A stretch of 64,000 nt of DNA. It comes from Bacteroidia bacterium (GTDB lineage Bacteria > Bacteroidota > Bacteroidia > J057). A program made the position numbers and the translations under genes. Below the pieces are notes generated by a model. That model was not told where the DNA came from. It saw only the letters and a list, made by a program, of their open reading frames with translations, and made no database searches. Below, one piece after another: positions 28,283-37,143 of this stretch (position 1 is the stretch's first letter; each line of letters starts with the position of its first letter). The stretch covers positions 1-64,000 of the forward strand of contig JALEFZ010000021.1 of the NCBI GenBank assembly GCA_022760475.1, written 5' to 3'.

Positions 28283-29383
28283 TTAAACAATATCCTGGTT
28301 CATGGTATGCAAATGAGAACCGTCACAAAACGGCCCCCTCTTGGTCAATTTGCAATTACATAACCTAGCCTTAGCATCCTTTTTGACCTCAAAAGGCATG
28401 GGTTTGAACTTTGAACCCTGATGGGAACCATCACAAAAGGGCTGGGTTTTGCTAAATCCACATTGACAAAAAAGATAGATTTTTCCCCTTTCCAACTCCA
28501 CCTCTAATGGAGCCGAAGAGGTAGTCTTTTCCCTCACATAATTCCTCGATATGGCACTCCCTTCCTTGTCAGAAGCTACCAAAGGATACAAATAACTGGC
28601 CGACCAATGGTCATAGGTATCATTTTGTAGGCCGTAATCGCTTGGAAATTCTCTGGTAAATGTCGCTGTTCCAAAAATTTGATCCCAAAAAGAAAACATG
28701 TTGCCATAGTTGCCATTCGGATCGCTGATACGATCAGCCATGGATCGGCCATGATGTGCATGATGAAAGGCAGGTGTAATGAAAATTCTTTCCAAAACTG
28801 TTATGATGGGATGTAAGTACCTTCTCCTGTAAAAAAAGACATCCCATTTTACCCTGCTATGAGACCCAATGATGATCAATTGCTTTAGAATCAATCCCAA
28901 GGCCACTGCCGAACCTCCTCCTAGGAAAGTTATAGCTGCCAACCACCAAATATTGGGCATCAAAATATAATAAAGAGCAGCATTTCTATATGAAACAAAA
29001 AATCCCATCTCCTCCGCCTGATGATGAGGTCGATGGAGCTTCCAAAGCCATTCCTTTTCATGAGCAAGGCGATGGTACCAGTATTGCAACACATCATCAA
29101 TCAACAAATAAAAAGGAAGCACCAACCAAAGACTCCAGGTATCCAAAGCGAATTGATAATTGGGGAAAACAGCCTTCCCGATATAAAACACAGCGAAGAC
29201 AATTCCTGGCTTGATCAGTTTGGAAAGGACTGCAAAAGAGCCAAATTCCTGAATCCAATCGCTGGTGCTTCTTTTACTTTTCGACAAAAAGCCTGCAAAT
29301 ACCTCTAACAATCCAAAGAGAATCAAAATCCCGGCAACCACGTATACATCCAGGTCTTGAATACCAAAAAGGGTATGTTTCAT
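28283..29383 (-). CDS. Sterol desaturase/fatty acid hydroxylase-like membrane protein fused to two CDGSH iron-sulfur domains
   Basis: A 366-residue protein when started at ATG 29383 (MKHTLFGIQ); the frame is open to 29488, but the extra residues overlap the divergent acetyltransferase region and look non-native. Four or more membrane helices carry the di-iron His motifs HRLAHE, HRPHH and HHAHHG of the fatty acid hydroxylase superfamily. Two complete CDGSH motifs follow at about 306-321 and 342-357, each CxCxxxSxxxPFCDGSH-like and each able to bind a 2Fe-2S cluster. The fusion could supply electrons to the di-iron site from within the same chain. The lipid or carotenoid substrate is unknown. 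Confidence 0.88.
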   Translation of the reverse strand: MKHTLFGIQDLDVYVVAGILILFGLLEVFAGFLSKSKRSTSDWIQEFGSFAVLSKLIKPGIVFAVFYIGKAVFPNYQFALDTWSLWLVLPFYLLIDDVLQYWYHRLAHEKEWLWKLHRPHHQAEEMGFFVSYRNAALYYILMPNIWWLAAITFLGGGSAVALGLILKQLIIIGSHSRVKWDVFFYRRRYLHPIITVLERIFITPAFHHAHHGRSMADRISDPNGNYGNMFSFWDQIFGTATFTREFPSDYGLQNDTYDHWSASYLYPLVASDKEGSAISRNYVREKTTSSAPLEVELERGKIYLFCQCGFSKTQPFCDGSHQGSKFKPMPFEVKKDAKARLCNCKLTKRGPFCDGSHLHTMNQDIV

Positions 29384-29507
29384 AGCAATAGTCCTTAGGT
29401 CAATACTTTGGAAATCAATATTCCCAATCAATGAATTTAATATGTAAATGGGAATATGTAAACCAATTTTCCCAACTCCATTTACCATTAATTACCAAAA
29501 AGAACCC

Positions 29508-30044
29508 ATGAAAGTCTTCGTAGAAAACCCACGATTTATCATGAGAGAATTTCAACTTAATGATGCGCCTGGACTATTTGAGATGGAATCAGATCCCCTC
29601 GTGCATACCTATCTGGGAAATAAACCTTTCCAGTCCATCAAGCAAGTTGAGGATTCCATCAATGCTGTGAGGGAACAGTATCAAAGCAATGGCATCGGAA
29701 GGTGGATAGTGGAGGATAGGCAAACTGGGGAAATCATGGGATGGTCAGGCCTCAAATTGGAGACCAGGATTAGGGATTTCAATTACAACGATATAGGGTA
29801 CCGATTCAAACCAAAGTTTTGGGGAAAAGGAATCGCTACAGAGACCGCCATTGCGGCTATCAGGTACGGCTTTGAAAACTTAGGCCTGGAGACAATATGT
29901 GGAGCAGCAGATGCAGAAAACCTCGCTTCCTGTAGGGTTCTTACCAAATGTGGCCTTAGCTTTCAAGAGACTTTCCTATATACCGATGTGCTATGCAATT
30001 GGTATAAAGTGGATAGAGAAACTTGGCTAGCAAGGGGGTTTTAA
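29508..30044 (+). CDS. GNAT N-acetyltransferase (RimJ/RimL-like)
   Basis: A 178-residue acetyltransferase when started at ATG 29508 (MKVFVENPRFIMREF). The frame is open from 29448, but the added residues do not resemble the family. The RimJ/RimL-like pattern is visible: RFIMREFQLNDAPGLFEME at the start, and the acetyl-CoA-binding stretch GYRFKPKFWGKGIATETAIAAI near 102-123. The C-terminal NLASCRVLTKCGLSFQETF is also typical. The family acetylates N-terminal or small-molecule amines with acetyl-CoA in the cytoplasm. The target cannot be deduced. It is divergent from the CDGSH-desaturase gene. Confidence 0.88.
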   Translation: MKVFVENPRFIMREFQLNDAPGLFEMESDPLVHTYLGNKPFQSIKQVEDSINAVREQYQSNGIGRWIVEDRQTGEIMGWSGLKLETRIRDFNYNDIGYRFKPKFWGKGIATETAIAAIRYGFENLGLETICGAADAENLASCRVLTKCGLSFQETFLYTDVLCNWYKVDRETWLARGF

Positions 30045-30125
30045 TATCCATTTGACCTCTTATGTTTTATGGAATGGAAGGAGTAATGAACTCTAATTAC
30101 CGACTGTTTTCCATAAAGAAAGACC

Positions 30126-30566
30126 ATGAAATACCTCCAGATCATCATCTTGACGACTTTAGTGCTGACTTTCAATACAGCTTTCTCCCAAAAGGATAGC
30201 ATTGAGATTCAGTCCAAAATCATTGAGATGATGAATACCAAAAGCAAGGACACAAAGGGAGTAAAAATAGGTCCCCTTAAAATACCCTATGTAAACCCTG
30301 ATTCCATTTATAAAACCCTACACAAGTTCGATTACATTACCTCTGATGACATCGAAAAGGCCTGTAAATACGGCAAGTGGGAAGATCGCCATGAGCGCAA
30401 TTGCCCTCATGGCGATAAAAGGAGGCATGCGGTCCCAATCGTATATGGCTATCCTACCAGAAAGACCTTAAAAAAGGCTCAAGCTGGAAAATTCTACCTG
30501 GGAGGCTGTGTGTTTACGGAATGTGAGCCTAGTTGGTATTGTAAAAAGCACAAGACGGAATTCTAG
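30126..30566 (+). CDS. Small secreted Cys/His-rich protein of unknown function
   Basis: A 146-residue protein with a signal peptide (cleavage near AFSQ, residue 22). The C-terminal half has NCPHGDK, then VPIVYGYPT, KAQAGKFYLGGC and PSWYCKKH. These recall a short cytoplasmic zinc-ribbon-like family with CPxCG, VPIVYG.P, A..G...LGGC and P.WYC..C motifs. Here the second Cys of each expected CxxC pair is replaced: CPHG places His where another residue is usual, and CKKH replaces CxxC. If it binds metal, the ligands would be mixed Cys/His, in an exported setting. It stands alone, convergent with the GH16 gene 9 bp away. Confidence 0.65.
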   Translation: MKYLQIIILTTLVLTFNTAFSQKDSIEIQSKIIEMMNTKSKDTKGVKIGPLKIPYVNPDSIYKTLHKFDYITSDDIEKACKYGKWEDRHERNCPHGDKRRHAVPIVYGYPTRKTLKKAQAGKFYLGGCVFTECEPSWYCKKHKTEF

Positions 30567-30575
30567 TTCTAAGAC

Positions 30576-31670
30576 TTACTCCTTTTCCAGTTTGAATACC
30601 TTGATGGCGTCTTTGGATTCTGCCTTGATGAAGTACAAACCTGCTGGATAATTGGACCAGTCGTAACTTATTTCCTTGCCTTTGGCCGTTATGGTATCAA
30701 TAAGTTTGCCATTGGCATCTGAGATGGTCAGTTTGACCACAGCAAGTGACTCATCGAGCTTAACTTTCAACTCATTTTTTACTGGGTTGGGAAAAATCTC
30801 AATCCTGTTTCCCAAATCTTTGGCATCTATAGAGGTCGCTCCTTCCTGATATATTCTGATGTAATCAAGGATCATGGGGCTTTCTGTGAAATTTGGAGCT
30901 ACTGCTCCCACCATGGCTACATTCAGCAGGATGTACTCATCTGCAAAAAATGGCCATGTTTCAGCGTTTTTAACCGCAGGGTTATAGGTGTAAAACAATT
31001 GCCCATCCAGGAAGAACTCCAACTTCTCCTCTGTCCATTCAAGGGTATAAATATGGAAGGAATCCGAAGCCGTAGGATTGATCAAGCCACCCTTATTGAC
31101 TGTTGCTCCGTGTGAGGAAGGGGTGTGGGTAGCACTCTGGACGAAGTTCTGGTTATTTCCCCAATGCTCCATGATGTCTATCTCACCACAGGCAGGCCAT
31201 GAAGTGGTTCCAAACTGTGGCTGCCAGTATCCACCATTTTCATTGATATTTTTCCCTAGCATCCAGATGGCAGGCCAAGTACCCACCCCGCTTGGCAGTT
31301 TTGCCCTTACTTCCACGCGGCCATAAGTGAATGCAAACTTTGAATTCAGGCGAGCTGAGGTGTATTGTTTTGTTTGGCCTTGATCTGTAAAAGACTCACG
31401 CTTGGCCATTATATAAAGCATACCGTTTGCCTGATAGGAATTTTCGGTTCTATTGGTGTAATGCTGCAACTCTCCGTTGAACCAACTGACACCATTGGGT
31501 AATCTGGTTTGATGGAACCATTTGGTTCCATCAATGGCTCCATTCCCATCAAATTCATCGTTCCAAACCAGCTTGTTGAATCTGGTGGAATCTTCCTGTC
31601 CTATGACTGGCGAAATCTGACAGAAAGCAATGCCTATTATTGAAAGTAGAAATATTGAAAAGTTCTTCAT
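30576..31670 (-). CDS. GH16-family beta-glucanase (laminarinase-like) with T9SS sorting domain
   Basis: A 364-residue secreted enzyme when started at ATG 31670 (MKNFSIFLLS); the frame is open to 31697. After the signal peptide (about 1-25) a GH16 jelly-roll follows, with the catalytic motif EIDIME (E163, D165, E168) and upstream GRVEVRAKLPSGVGTWPAIWMLG. The C-terminus (about 290-364) is a T9SS type A domain (IEIFPNPVKNELKV ... GLYFIKAESKDAIKVFKLEKE). It would cut beta-1,3 or mixed-linked glucans such as laminarin at the cell surface. No SusCD pair is adjacent, so it acts alone or with distant loci. Confidence 0.92.
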   Translation of the reverse strand: MKNFSIFLLSIIGIAFCQISPVIGQEDSTRFNKLVWNDEFDGNGAIDGTKWFHQTRLPNGVSWFNGELQHYTNRTENSYQANGMLYIMAKRESFTDQGQTKQYTSARLNSKFAFTYGRVEVRAKLPSGVGTWPAIWMLGKNINENGGYWQPQFGTTSWPACGEIDIMEHWGNNQNFVQSATHTPSSHGATVNKGGLINPTASDSFHIYTLEWTEEKLEFFLDGQLFYTYNPAVKNAETWPFFADEYILLNVAMVGAVAPNFTESPMILDYIRIYQEGATSIDAKDLGNRIEIFPNPVKNELKVKLDESLAVVKLTISDANGKLIDTITAKGKEISYDWSNYPAGLYFIKAESKDAIKVFKLEKE

Positions 31671-31925
31671 GAATATTGTCCCTTTTTTCACAATCAAAAA
31701 ACACTATAATTCATATATTTTCCAATTCTATCATTTAGAAAGGATAGCTATCACCAAATTATTTAAGAGGGTTAATATAGATTTAATTTCCTCAGCTAGT
31801 GTAGAATGGAATATATTTAGATCTTGGAAAGATATTATTTCTCATAAATTTTGAAAAATAAGATAAAAAGAGGTCACTTCTTCTCAAAACAAAAGTCAAA
31901 AAGGAATAACAAACCTGACTAGCTT

Positions 31926-33035
31926 ATGAACCGATTAATTTTTACCCTCATTATTTCTCTTTTTTCTATCTCTGGAATGGCTCAATATCAATCAGTCGTT
32001 TTTGACTATGAATTGGGATATTTCAACAATGGCCAACCCCTTCCTGCAGAATCCAGGTTGCTTTTCAATGGCGAGATTGCTGATGAAGTATGTGCCGTTA
32101 GCGTAGAAATCCGCAAACCCAACAGCAGCAAAGTTCTATACGAAGCACTTTGGCAGGAAATGAAAGAAAAGTCGGCAGATAATTTTCAACTGCCCGTGAA
32201 TTATCCCCTGACAGGAAAAACAGATTATGATTTTCACATCATCTACTACCGAAAATTAAGAAACAAAGAAAAGAGGCAAATCTCAGAAGATTTATTCAAG
32301 CAGGTACAATTTTATAGAGAGCAGCAAATCAAGAAGCATAACGGAAAAATCAAATTGTTAAGGCCTGCCAAAAAACTTAGCCGAGATTTTAACCAGATTC
32401 TCTACAACGCCCTTTTCGACTATCGCAGCGCTGATGAAAGCGTGGATGTTTCATTTTCCTCCATGTTTGAGACCTTCCTATCCTCTCTGGAAAGAGACAC
32501 CCTTGCAGGCAATGCGGATCAATTGGATGATATCTTTGAGCGAGACATTACCCGCATCATGGAACATGAATGGTGGGCAGTTTCTACCCTGAGAAAGGTG
32601 CAGGACTACCCGACAGAAAATAAGGGTGGGGCTTTGGCCCTGAATATCGGTTATGGTGGTGCCCTATTAAGTACAAAACCTAATAATTTTACTTACGGAA
32701 CTGCACCCTATATTGGTTTATCCTTACCCTTCAGCAGCAAGTCATTCGCTTCCTCTTTCTGGCAAAATACTTCAGTTTCTGTTGGAGCATTTACCCAAAA
32801 CTTCCAGGATGAGGATAGGGAATTTACAGGGCCAATTTTCAGGAGACCCTATTTTGTAGGGCTTGGTTATAAGGTGTTTCGCTTTGTGAGGCTAAACGCC
32901 GGAGTCGTTGCACTTGAAGAACAAATCGGGAATTCCGGTGCAGGAAATAGCGTGAGTTTTGACTTGTCGAACATCAAAGCCCAGCCATTTATTGGCTTGA
33001 GCGCCGAGATCAAGTTTTCTCTAGGAAACAAATAA
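31926..33035 (+). CDS. Secreted protein of unknown function with barrel-like C-terminal half
   Basis: A 369-residue protein with a signal peptide (cleavage near GMAQYQ, residue 19). I do not recognise a family. The N-terminal half (20-220) is mixed and charged, with a long KxxRPxKKLSRDF-type basic stretch near 140-156. The C-terminal half has alternating polar and aromatic residues and ends in LSAEIKFSLGNK, as in small outer-membrane beta-barrels. It may therefore be an outer-membrane protein with a periplasmic domain. It is divergent from the GH16 gene and is followed by a strong terminator. Confidence 0.6.
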   Translation: MNRLIFTLIISLFSISGMAQYQSVVFDYELGYFNNGQPLPAESRLLFNGEIADEVCAVSVEIRKPNSSKVLYEALWQEMKEKSADNFQLPVNYPLTGKTDYDFHIIYYRKLRNKEKRQISEDLFKQVQFYREQQIKKHNGKIKLLRPAKKLSRDFNQILYNALFDYRSADESVDVSFSSMFETFLSSLERDTLAGNADQLDDIFERDITRIMEHEWWAVSTLRKVQDYPTENKGGALALNIGYGGALLSTKPNNFTYGTAPYIGLSLPFSSKSFASSFWQNTSVSVGAFTQNFQDEDREFTGPIFRRPYFVGLGYKVFRFVRLNAGVVALEEQIGNSGAGNSVSFDLSNIKAQPFIGLSAEIKFSLGNK

Positions 33036-33071
33036 GAATACAGGCAGGAGTCTGATTCTGAGCCATAAAAA

Positions 33072-33119
33072 AGGATCTATTTGTTGATGTGAATCCATCA
33101 AATAGATCCTCCTTTTTTT
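33072..33119. terminator. Bidirectional Rho-independent terminator
   Basis: AGGATCTATTTG (33072-33083) and CAAATAGATCCT (33099-33110) form a perfect 12-bp stem, followed by CC and seven T residues (33113-33119). A run of six A residues on the other side gives the same structure on the minus strand. It lies between convergent genes, 36 bp after the unknown secreted protein gene. Confidence 0.9.
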
Positions 33120-33141
33120 GAAGAAATACCTCTTCAATACT

Positions 33142-33456
33142 TTAGTACTTGGGCTTCTCCAGCAGAGCGTCAATCAAATAAGACCTGCGGATGTCCTCCC
33201 GGGTTGAAAATGGACGGTCTTTTCTTCTGCCCTCCCGTTTGCTTACTTTTACCTCCAAATCCTCCAGGATGGCTTTTCCACCTACCTTGGAGCCCGGAAG
33301 GAATGGAATGGTGGTATCTACCTTGGGAGGACGTTTTGCCAACTGCTGAAAATTCCCCAATGATGTGTTGGGGCGAACGTATTTGTTGCGCAGGTAGCGG
33401 ATGTACAACAGCAACCCAAGGATGACGAGGCTTAGCAAAAAGACTAAAAAGGGCAT
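33142..33456 (-). CDS. Small single-pass membrane protein, unknown function
   Basis: A 104-residue protein with one N-terminal membrane helix (about 2-22, MPFLVFLLSLVILGLLLYI). The rest is a basic tail rich in Lys and Arg (for example SKREGRRKDRPF near 73-84). I recognise no domain. It is divergent from smc, with 138 bp between starts. The clean helix-plus-tail layout and isolated location between terminator and smc promoter make it a probable real gene rather than a chance frame. Confidence 0.6.
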   Translation of the reverse strand: MPFLVFLLSLVILGLLLYIRYLRNKYVRPNTSLGNFQQLAKRPPKVDTTIPFLPGSKVGGKAILEDLEVKVSKREGRRKDRPFSTREDIRRSYLIDALLEKPKY

Positions 33457-33552
33457 AAGTTTGTGGAAAAATTGGGTATAAACTAAGGGGAATTAAATAG
33501 AAATTGAGTTCTGTTTTCTTTCCTCCCTATCCAAATATGCCACTTTTTTACA

Positions 33553-33560
33553 TAATTTTG
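33553..33560 (+). promoter_or_regulatory. Candidate -7 element of the smc promoter
   Basis: TAATTTTG matches the Bacteroidota -7 consensus TAnnTTTG and lies 34 bp upstream of the smc start codon. No convincing -33 TTTG is seen at the usual spacing. Confidence 0.45.
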
Positions 33561-33594
33561 AAGGAAAGGATCACTCCGAAGAAGTATTTGTCTC

Positions 33595-36500
33595 ATGCAG
33601 TTAACCAGATTGGATCTATTTGGCTTTAAAAGCTTTGCCAACAGGCAGGTCCTACACTTTGATAAAGGAATTACGGGCATTGTGGGTCCCAATGGCTGTG
33701 GTAAATCCAATATTGTAGATGCTGTGAAGTGGGTTTTGGGAGAGCAAAAAACCAAAAACCTCCGTTCTGACAAGATGGAATCGGTCATCTTCAATGGGAC
33801 CAAATCCAAGCGAAAATCCAATTTTGCCGAGGTTTCCCTTACCTTCGAAAATACCAGAAACCTCCTTCCTACTGAGTATTCTACTGTAAAAATTACCCGC
33901 AAACTTTACCGTTCGGGAGATTCTGAATACCAAATAAATGGAGTTACCTGTCGATTGAAGGACATTCAAAACCTTTTCATGGACACAGGTATCAGTTCCG
34001 ACTCCTATGCCATCATTGAGTTGGGGATGGTAGATGAGATATTGACCAACAAAAACAACGAGAGAAGAAGGTTTTTTGAAGAGGCAGCAGGTATTTCTAA
34101 ATATAAAATCAGGAAGAAGCAGACCCTTAAGCGATTGAAGGATACAGACGATGACCTCGAAAGGGTAGAGGATCTTCTTTTTGAAATCAATAAAAACCTC
34201 AAATCGCTCGAAAAACAAGCCAGGAGAACTCAGCGCTATTTCGAAATCAAGGAGCAATATAAGCTTGTCTCTTCCCAATTCTCATTTTTGAGCATGAGGG
34301 ACATTCGAGAGAAGCAAAACCAATTAAAAATCCTCGAGGAAAATCTTTCTGATGAAGTGTTGAAAGTTCAGGCAGGATTGTCCTTGCATGAAGCCAGGAT
34401 ACAGGATCTTAGAAAGGAATTGTTGGACAATGAGAAGAAATTATCCGAAGCACAGGCAGATCTGAACAAGCAATTGGCCAAGATTCGTTCCATCGAGACT
34501 GAAAAATCCATCAAGCATGAACGCTTAAAGTATTTACAGCAGCGTGAGCTAGCAGTCCAGAATCAGATTGAGAACGAGAAGACTCAATCCAGTCAGAATC
34601 AAAGTGCCATCATGCAACTTCGCGAGACTGAAATGAGGCAACGGCAGGAGATGGAGGGGAAGAAAAGTGTAGAGCAAGACCTGACAGTCAAGGTAGAAGC
34701 CTTTAAAAAGACATTTGAAGAGCAAAACCTCCTCGCTTTATCTACCTCAGAGCAAAGCAAGGCTTCTCAGCAAGAAGTTCAGGATCTGATCAGGGAACTG
34801 GATATCAAAAAGGTGAAGATCCAGGGGCTGGAATCTGAGTTGAACCGTGCCAATGAAGACCGAACCCGAAGAGAAACTGACCTGGACGCTTTTTCGGAAA
34901 AGACCCAGGAACTGGAGACTGCCGTCCAAAAATTGGAACACGAGGTCAAGGACCTGGAGAGCAAACGCAAAGAGCACCAGGAACAAATTCAGGGAATGGA
35001 CGAAAAGACCGGAACACTGAAAGATCGTGTCTACAAGTCAAATCGCCTTTTGGATGCCAAGCAAAATGAATTCAACCTGACCAAGAGCCTGGTCGAAAAC
35101 CTGGAAGGTTTTCCTGCTTCGGTGAAGTTTTTGAAGAAAAATGCCAAGTGGATCAAGGATGCACCCTTGCTTTCTGATGTATTTGCTGTTCCCGAGGATT
35201 ACAAAGCGGCATTGGAAAACTACCTTGACAATTATTTGAGCTACTATGTTGTGCCCAGTAGGAAAGATGCGCTCTTATCCGTTCATATGCTTGCAGAAGC
35301 AGCAAAAGGAAGGGCAAATTTCTTCATCCTGGATGAGCTGGAGAGCTATCAACAGCAGAATCCCCTTTTGTTTACCCAGGCCAAATATGCGCTGGATGTG
35401 GTTGATTTTTCACCTGAATATAAAAAATTAGCTGCCTACCTCCTGGACAAGGTTTACATTGTAGCCAATGAGGGTGAAATACCAGAAGAAATACCTGAAA
35501 ACAGCATTTTCCTAAATAAAAATGGAAACATGACCCGTCGCCGTTTCATCATGGGTGGGGGATCTTTGGGTTTGTTTGAGGGAAAAAGGTTGGGTCGAGC
35601 CAAGAACCTTGAAAAACTGGATAAGGAGATAAAAAAGCTTCAGAGCCAATTGAGCAAGGAAAAAGGTGAGTTGGAAGATGCCCAAAAGGAATTTGAGAGG
35701 CTGAAGCAAAAGGATTTTGGTACAGCACTTAACCAGGCATCCAAAGCCCTTTCTGGAAAGCAAAGAGATCTATCCGTTCTTCAGACAAGAGAAAAGGAAT
35801 ATCAGGAATTCCTGGCCAGGGTAGGACAGCGATCAGATGCGCTGCTTGATGAATTGGAAAGCCTTCGAAAATCGATTGATGAACTGGACCCCCAGATCGC
35901 CAGGAAGCGTGAAGAAGCCCTTCAAATGCGAAGCAAAGAGGCTCAACAACAAGCTGATATGCAGGAAACACGTGAATTGTTGGATAGAGCCAATGCCGAA
36001 TTTAATGAAGCTCATATCCAGTACATTCATCTGCAAAACCAACTTCAAAACACCCTTCAGCAAATCGAAACCCGAGAGGACAGCATCAATAGGTATACAG
36101 AAAACCATGAAAAGCACCTGGAAGAATTGCGTCAGGTGGAGCAGGACATCGAAAACCTGATTTCCTCAAATCTTCAGGACGACGAAACCATTGTCAGGCT
36201 GTATCGAGAGCGTAAGGAGAAGGAGGAAAGGGTTGGCAAATGGGAGGAATCTGTTGGGATGACCAAAAATTCCATCCATCAGGTAGAGAAAAATTCAAGC
36301 GGTGATCGCAAGAAGCGTGAGGATATGCTTCAGCGACAGGCAAGCCTGAAGGAGCAAAGCACCGAAGTCAGGATAGAACTGAATTCATTGAAAGAGAGGA
36401 TGTCGGTAGAGTTTCAGGTTGACCTGGGACAGTTGGACGAGGAAAGTTTGTTTAAAAGAGCCATCAGAAGCTATGATTTGACCAAGTTGGAGCAATCCAT

Positions 36501-37140
36501 GCTGAGCCTACGTCATAAGATCCAGAACTTCGGAGAGATCAATCCCATGGCAGTCGAGGCCTTCCAGGAGATCAAGGAAAGGCATGACTTCATCACGGTT
36601 CAGAAAAATGACCTCTTGGAGGCAAAACAGTCGCTGCTTTCTACCATTGAGGAAATAGACACCACCGCTAAAGCCAAATTCCTGGAAACCTTCTACGAAG
36701 TCCGGGAAAATTTCCAGCGGGTGTTTAAGTCATTGTTTTATGAGGAAGATAATTGCGACCTCATTCTGACCGATCCGGAACATCCATTGGAGTCAGAAAT
36801 CAACATTATTGCCCGTCCAAAAGGGAAGCGCCCACTGACCATCAAACAGCTTTCGGGGGGAGAAAAGACCCTTACTGCCGTTGCATTGTTGTTTTCCATT
36901 TACCTGATCAAACCTGCACCTTTCTGTATATTTGATGAGGTAGATGCTCCACTTGACGATGCCAATATTGATAAGTTCAACAACATCATTAAAGACTTTT
37001 CGTCTGATTCTCAGTTCATTATTGTAACACACAATAAAAGAACCATGTTGGCGGCACCTGTCCTTTATGGGGTGACCATGAACCCTCCTGGAATATCGAA
37101 TGTAGTCCCTTCCTCATTCAAAGAACTTGACCTGGTATAA
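33595..37140 (+). CDS. smc: Chromosome segregation/condensation ATPase SMC
   Basis: An 1181-residue SMC protein of full length. The N-terminal head has Walker A GPNGCGKS (31-38). Two long coiled-coil arms (about 170-500 and 660-1010) flank a hinge near 510-640 (SVKFLKKNAKWIKDAP, AAKGRANFFILDELESY). The C-terminal head has the signature LSGGEKT (1086-1092) and Walker B CIFDEVDAP (D1114, E1115). SMC dimers act with ScpA and ScpB to compact and separate daughter chromosomes. Neither scpA nor scpB is in this window. The hinge is larger in sequence divergence than the heads but intact. A methyltransferase gene starts 3 bp after the stop. Confidence 0.97.
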   Translation: MQLTRLDLFGFKSFANRQVLHFDKGITGIVGPNGCGKSNIVDAVKWVLGEQKTKNLRSDKMESVIFNGTKSKRKSNFAEVSLTFENTRNLLPTEYSTVKITRKLYRSGDSEYQINGVTCRLKDIQNLFMDTGISSDSYAIIELGMVDEILTNKNNERRRFFEEAAGISKYKIRKKQTLKRLKDTDDDLERVEDLLFEINKNLKSLEKQARRTQRYFEIKEQYKLVSSQFSFLSMRDIREKQNQLKILEENLSDEVLKVQAGLSLHEARIQDLRKELLDNEKKLSEAQADLNKQLAKIRSIETEKSIKHERLKYLQQRELAVQNQIENEKTQSSQNQSAIMQLRETEMRQRQEMEGKKSVEQDLTVKVEAFKKTFEEQNLLALSTSEQSKASQQEVQDLIRELDIKKVKIQGLESELNRANEDRTRRETDLDAFSEKTQELETAVQKLEHEVKDLESKRKEHQEQIQGMDEKTGTLKDRVYKSNRLLDAKQNEFNLTKSLVENLEGFPASVKFLKKNAKWIKDAPLLSDVFAVPEDYKAALENYLDNYLSYYVVPSRKDALLSVHMLAEAAKGRANFFILDELESYQQQNPLLFTQAKYALDVVDFSPEYKKLAAYLLDKVYIVANEGEIPEEIPENSIFLNKNGNMTRRRFIMGGGSLGLFEGKRLGRAKNLEKLDKEIKKLQSQLSKEKGELEDAQKEFERLKQKDFGTALNQASKALSGKQRDLSVLQTREKEYQEFLARVGQRSDALLDELESLRKSIDELDPQIARKREEALQMRSKEAQQQADMQETRELLDRANAEFNEAHIQYIHLQNQLQNTLQQIETREDSINRYTENHEKHLEELRQVEQDIENLISSNLQDDETIVRLYRERKEKEERVGKWEESVGMTKNSIHQVEKNSSGDRKKREDMLQRQASLKEQSTEVRIELNSLKERMSVEFQVDLGQLDEESLFKRAIRSYDLTKLEQSMLSLRHKIQNFGEINPMAVEAFQEIKERHDFITVQKNDLLEAKQSLLSTIEEIDTTAKAKFLETFYEVRENFQRVFKSLFYEEDNCDLILTDPEHPLESEINIIARPKGKRPLTIKQLSGGEKTLTAVALLFSIYLIKPAPFCIFDEVDAPLDDANIDKFNNIIKDFSSDSQFIIVTHNKRTMLAAPVLYGVTMNPPGISNVVPSSFKELDLV

Positions 37141-37143
37141 AGC

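Noticed and set aside
29021..29308. Two plus-strand frames antisense to the desaturase gene
   Set aside because: They overlap each other and the coding region that carries clear His motifs. No independent signal supports them.
33483..33902. A minus-strand frame across the start of smc
   Set aside because: It lies over the Walker A region of smc and has no features of its own.
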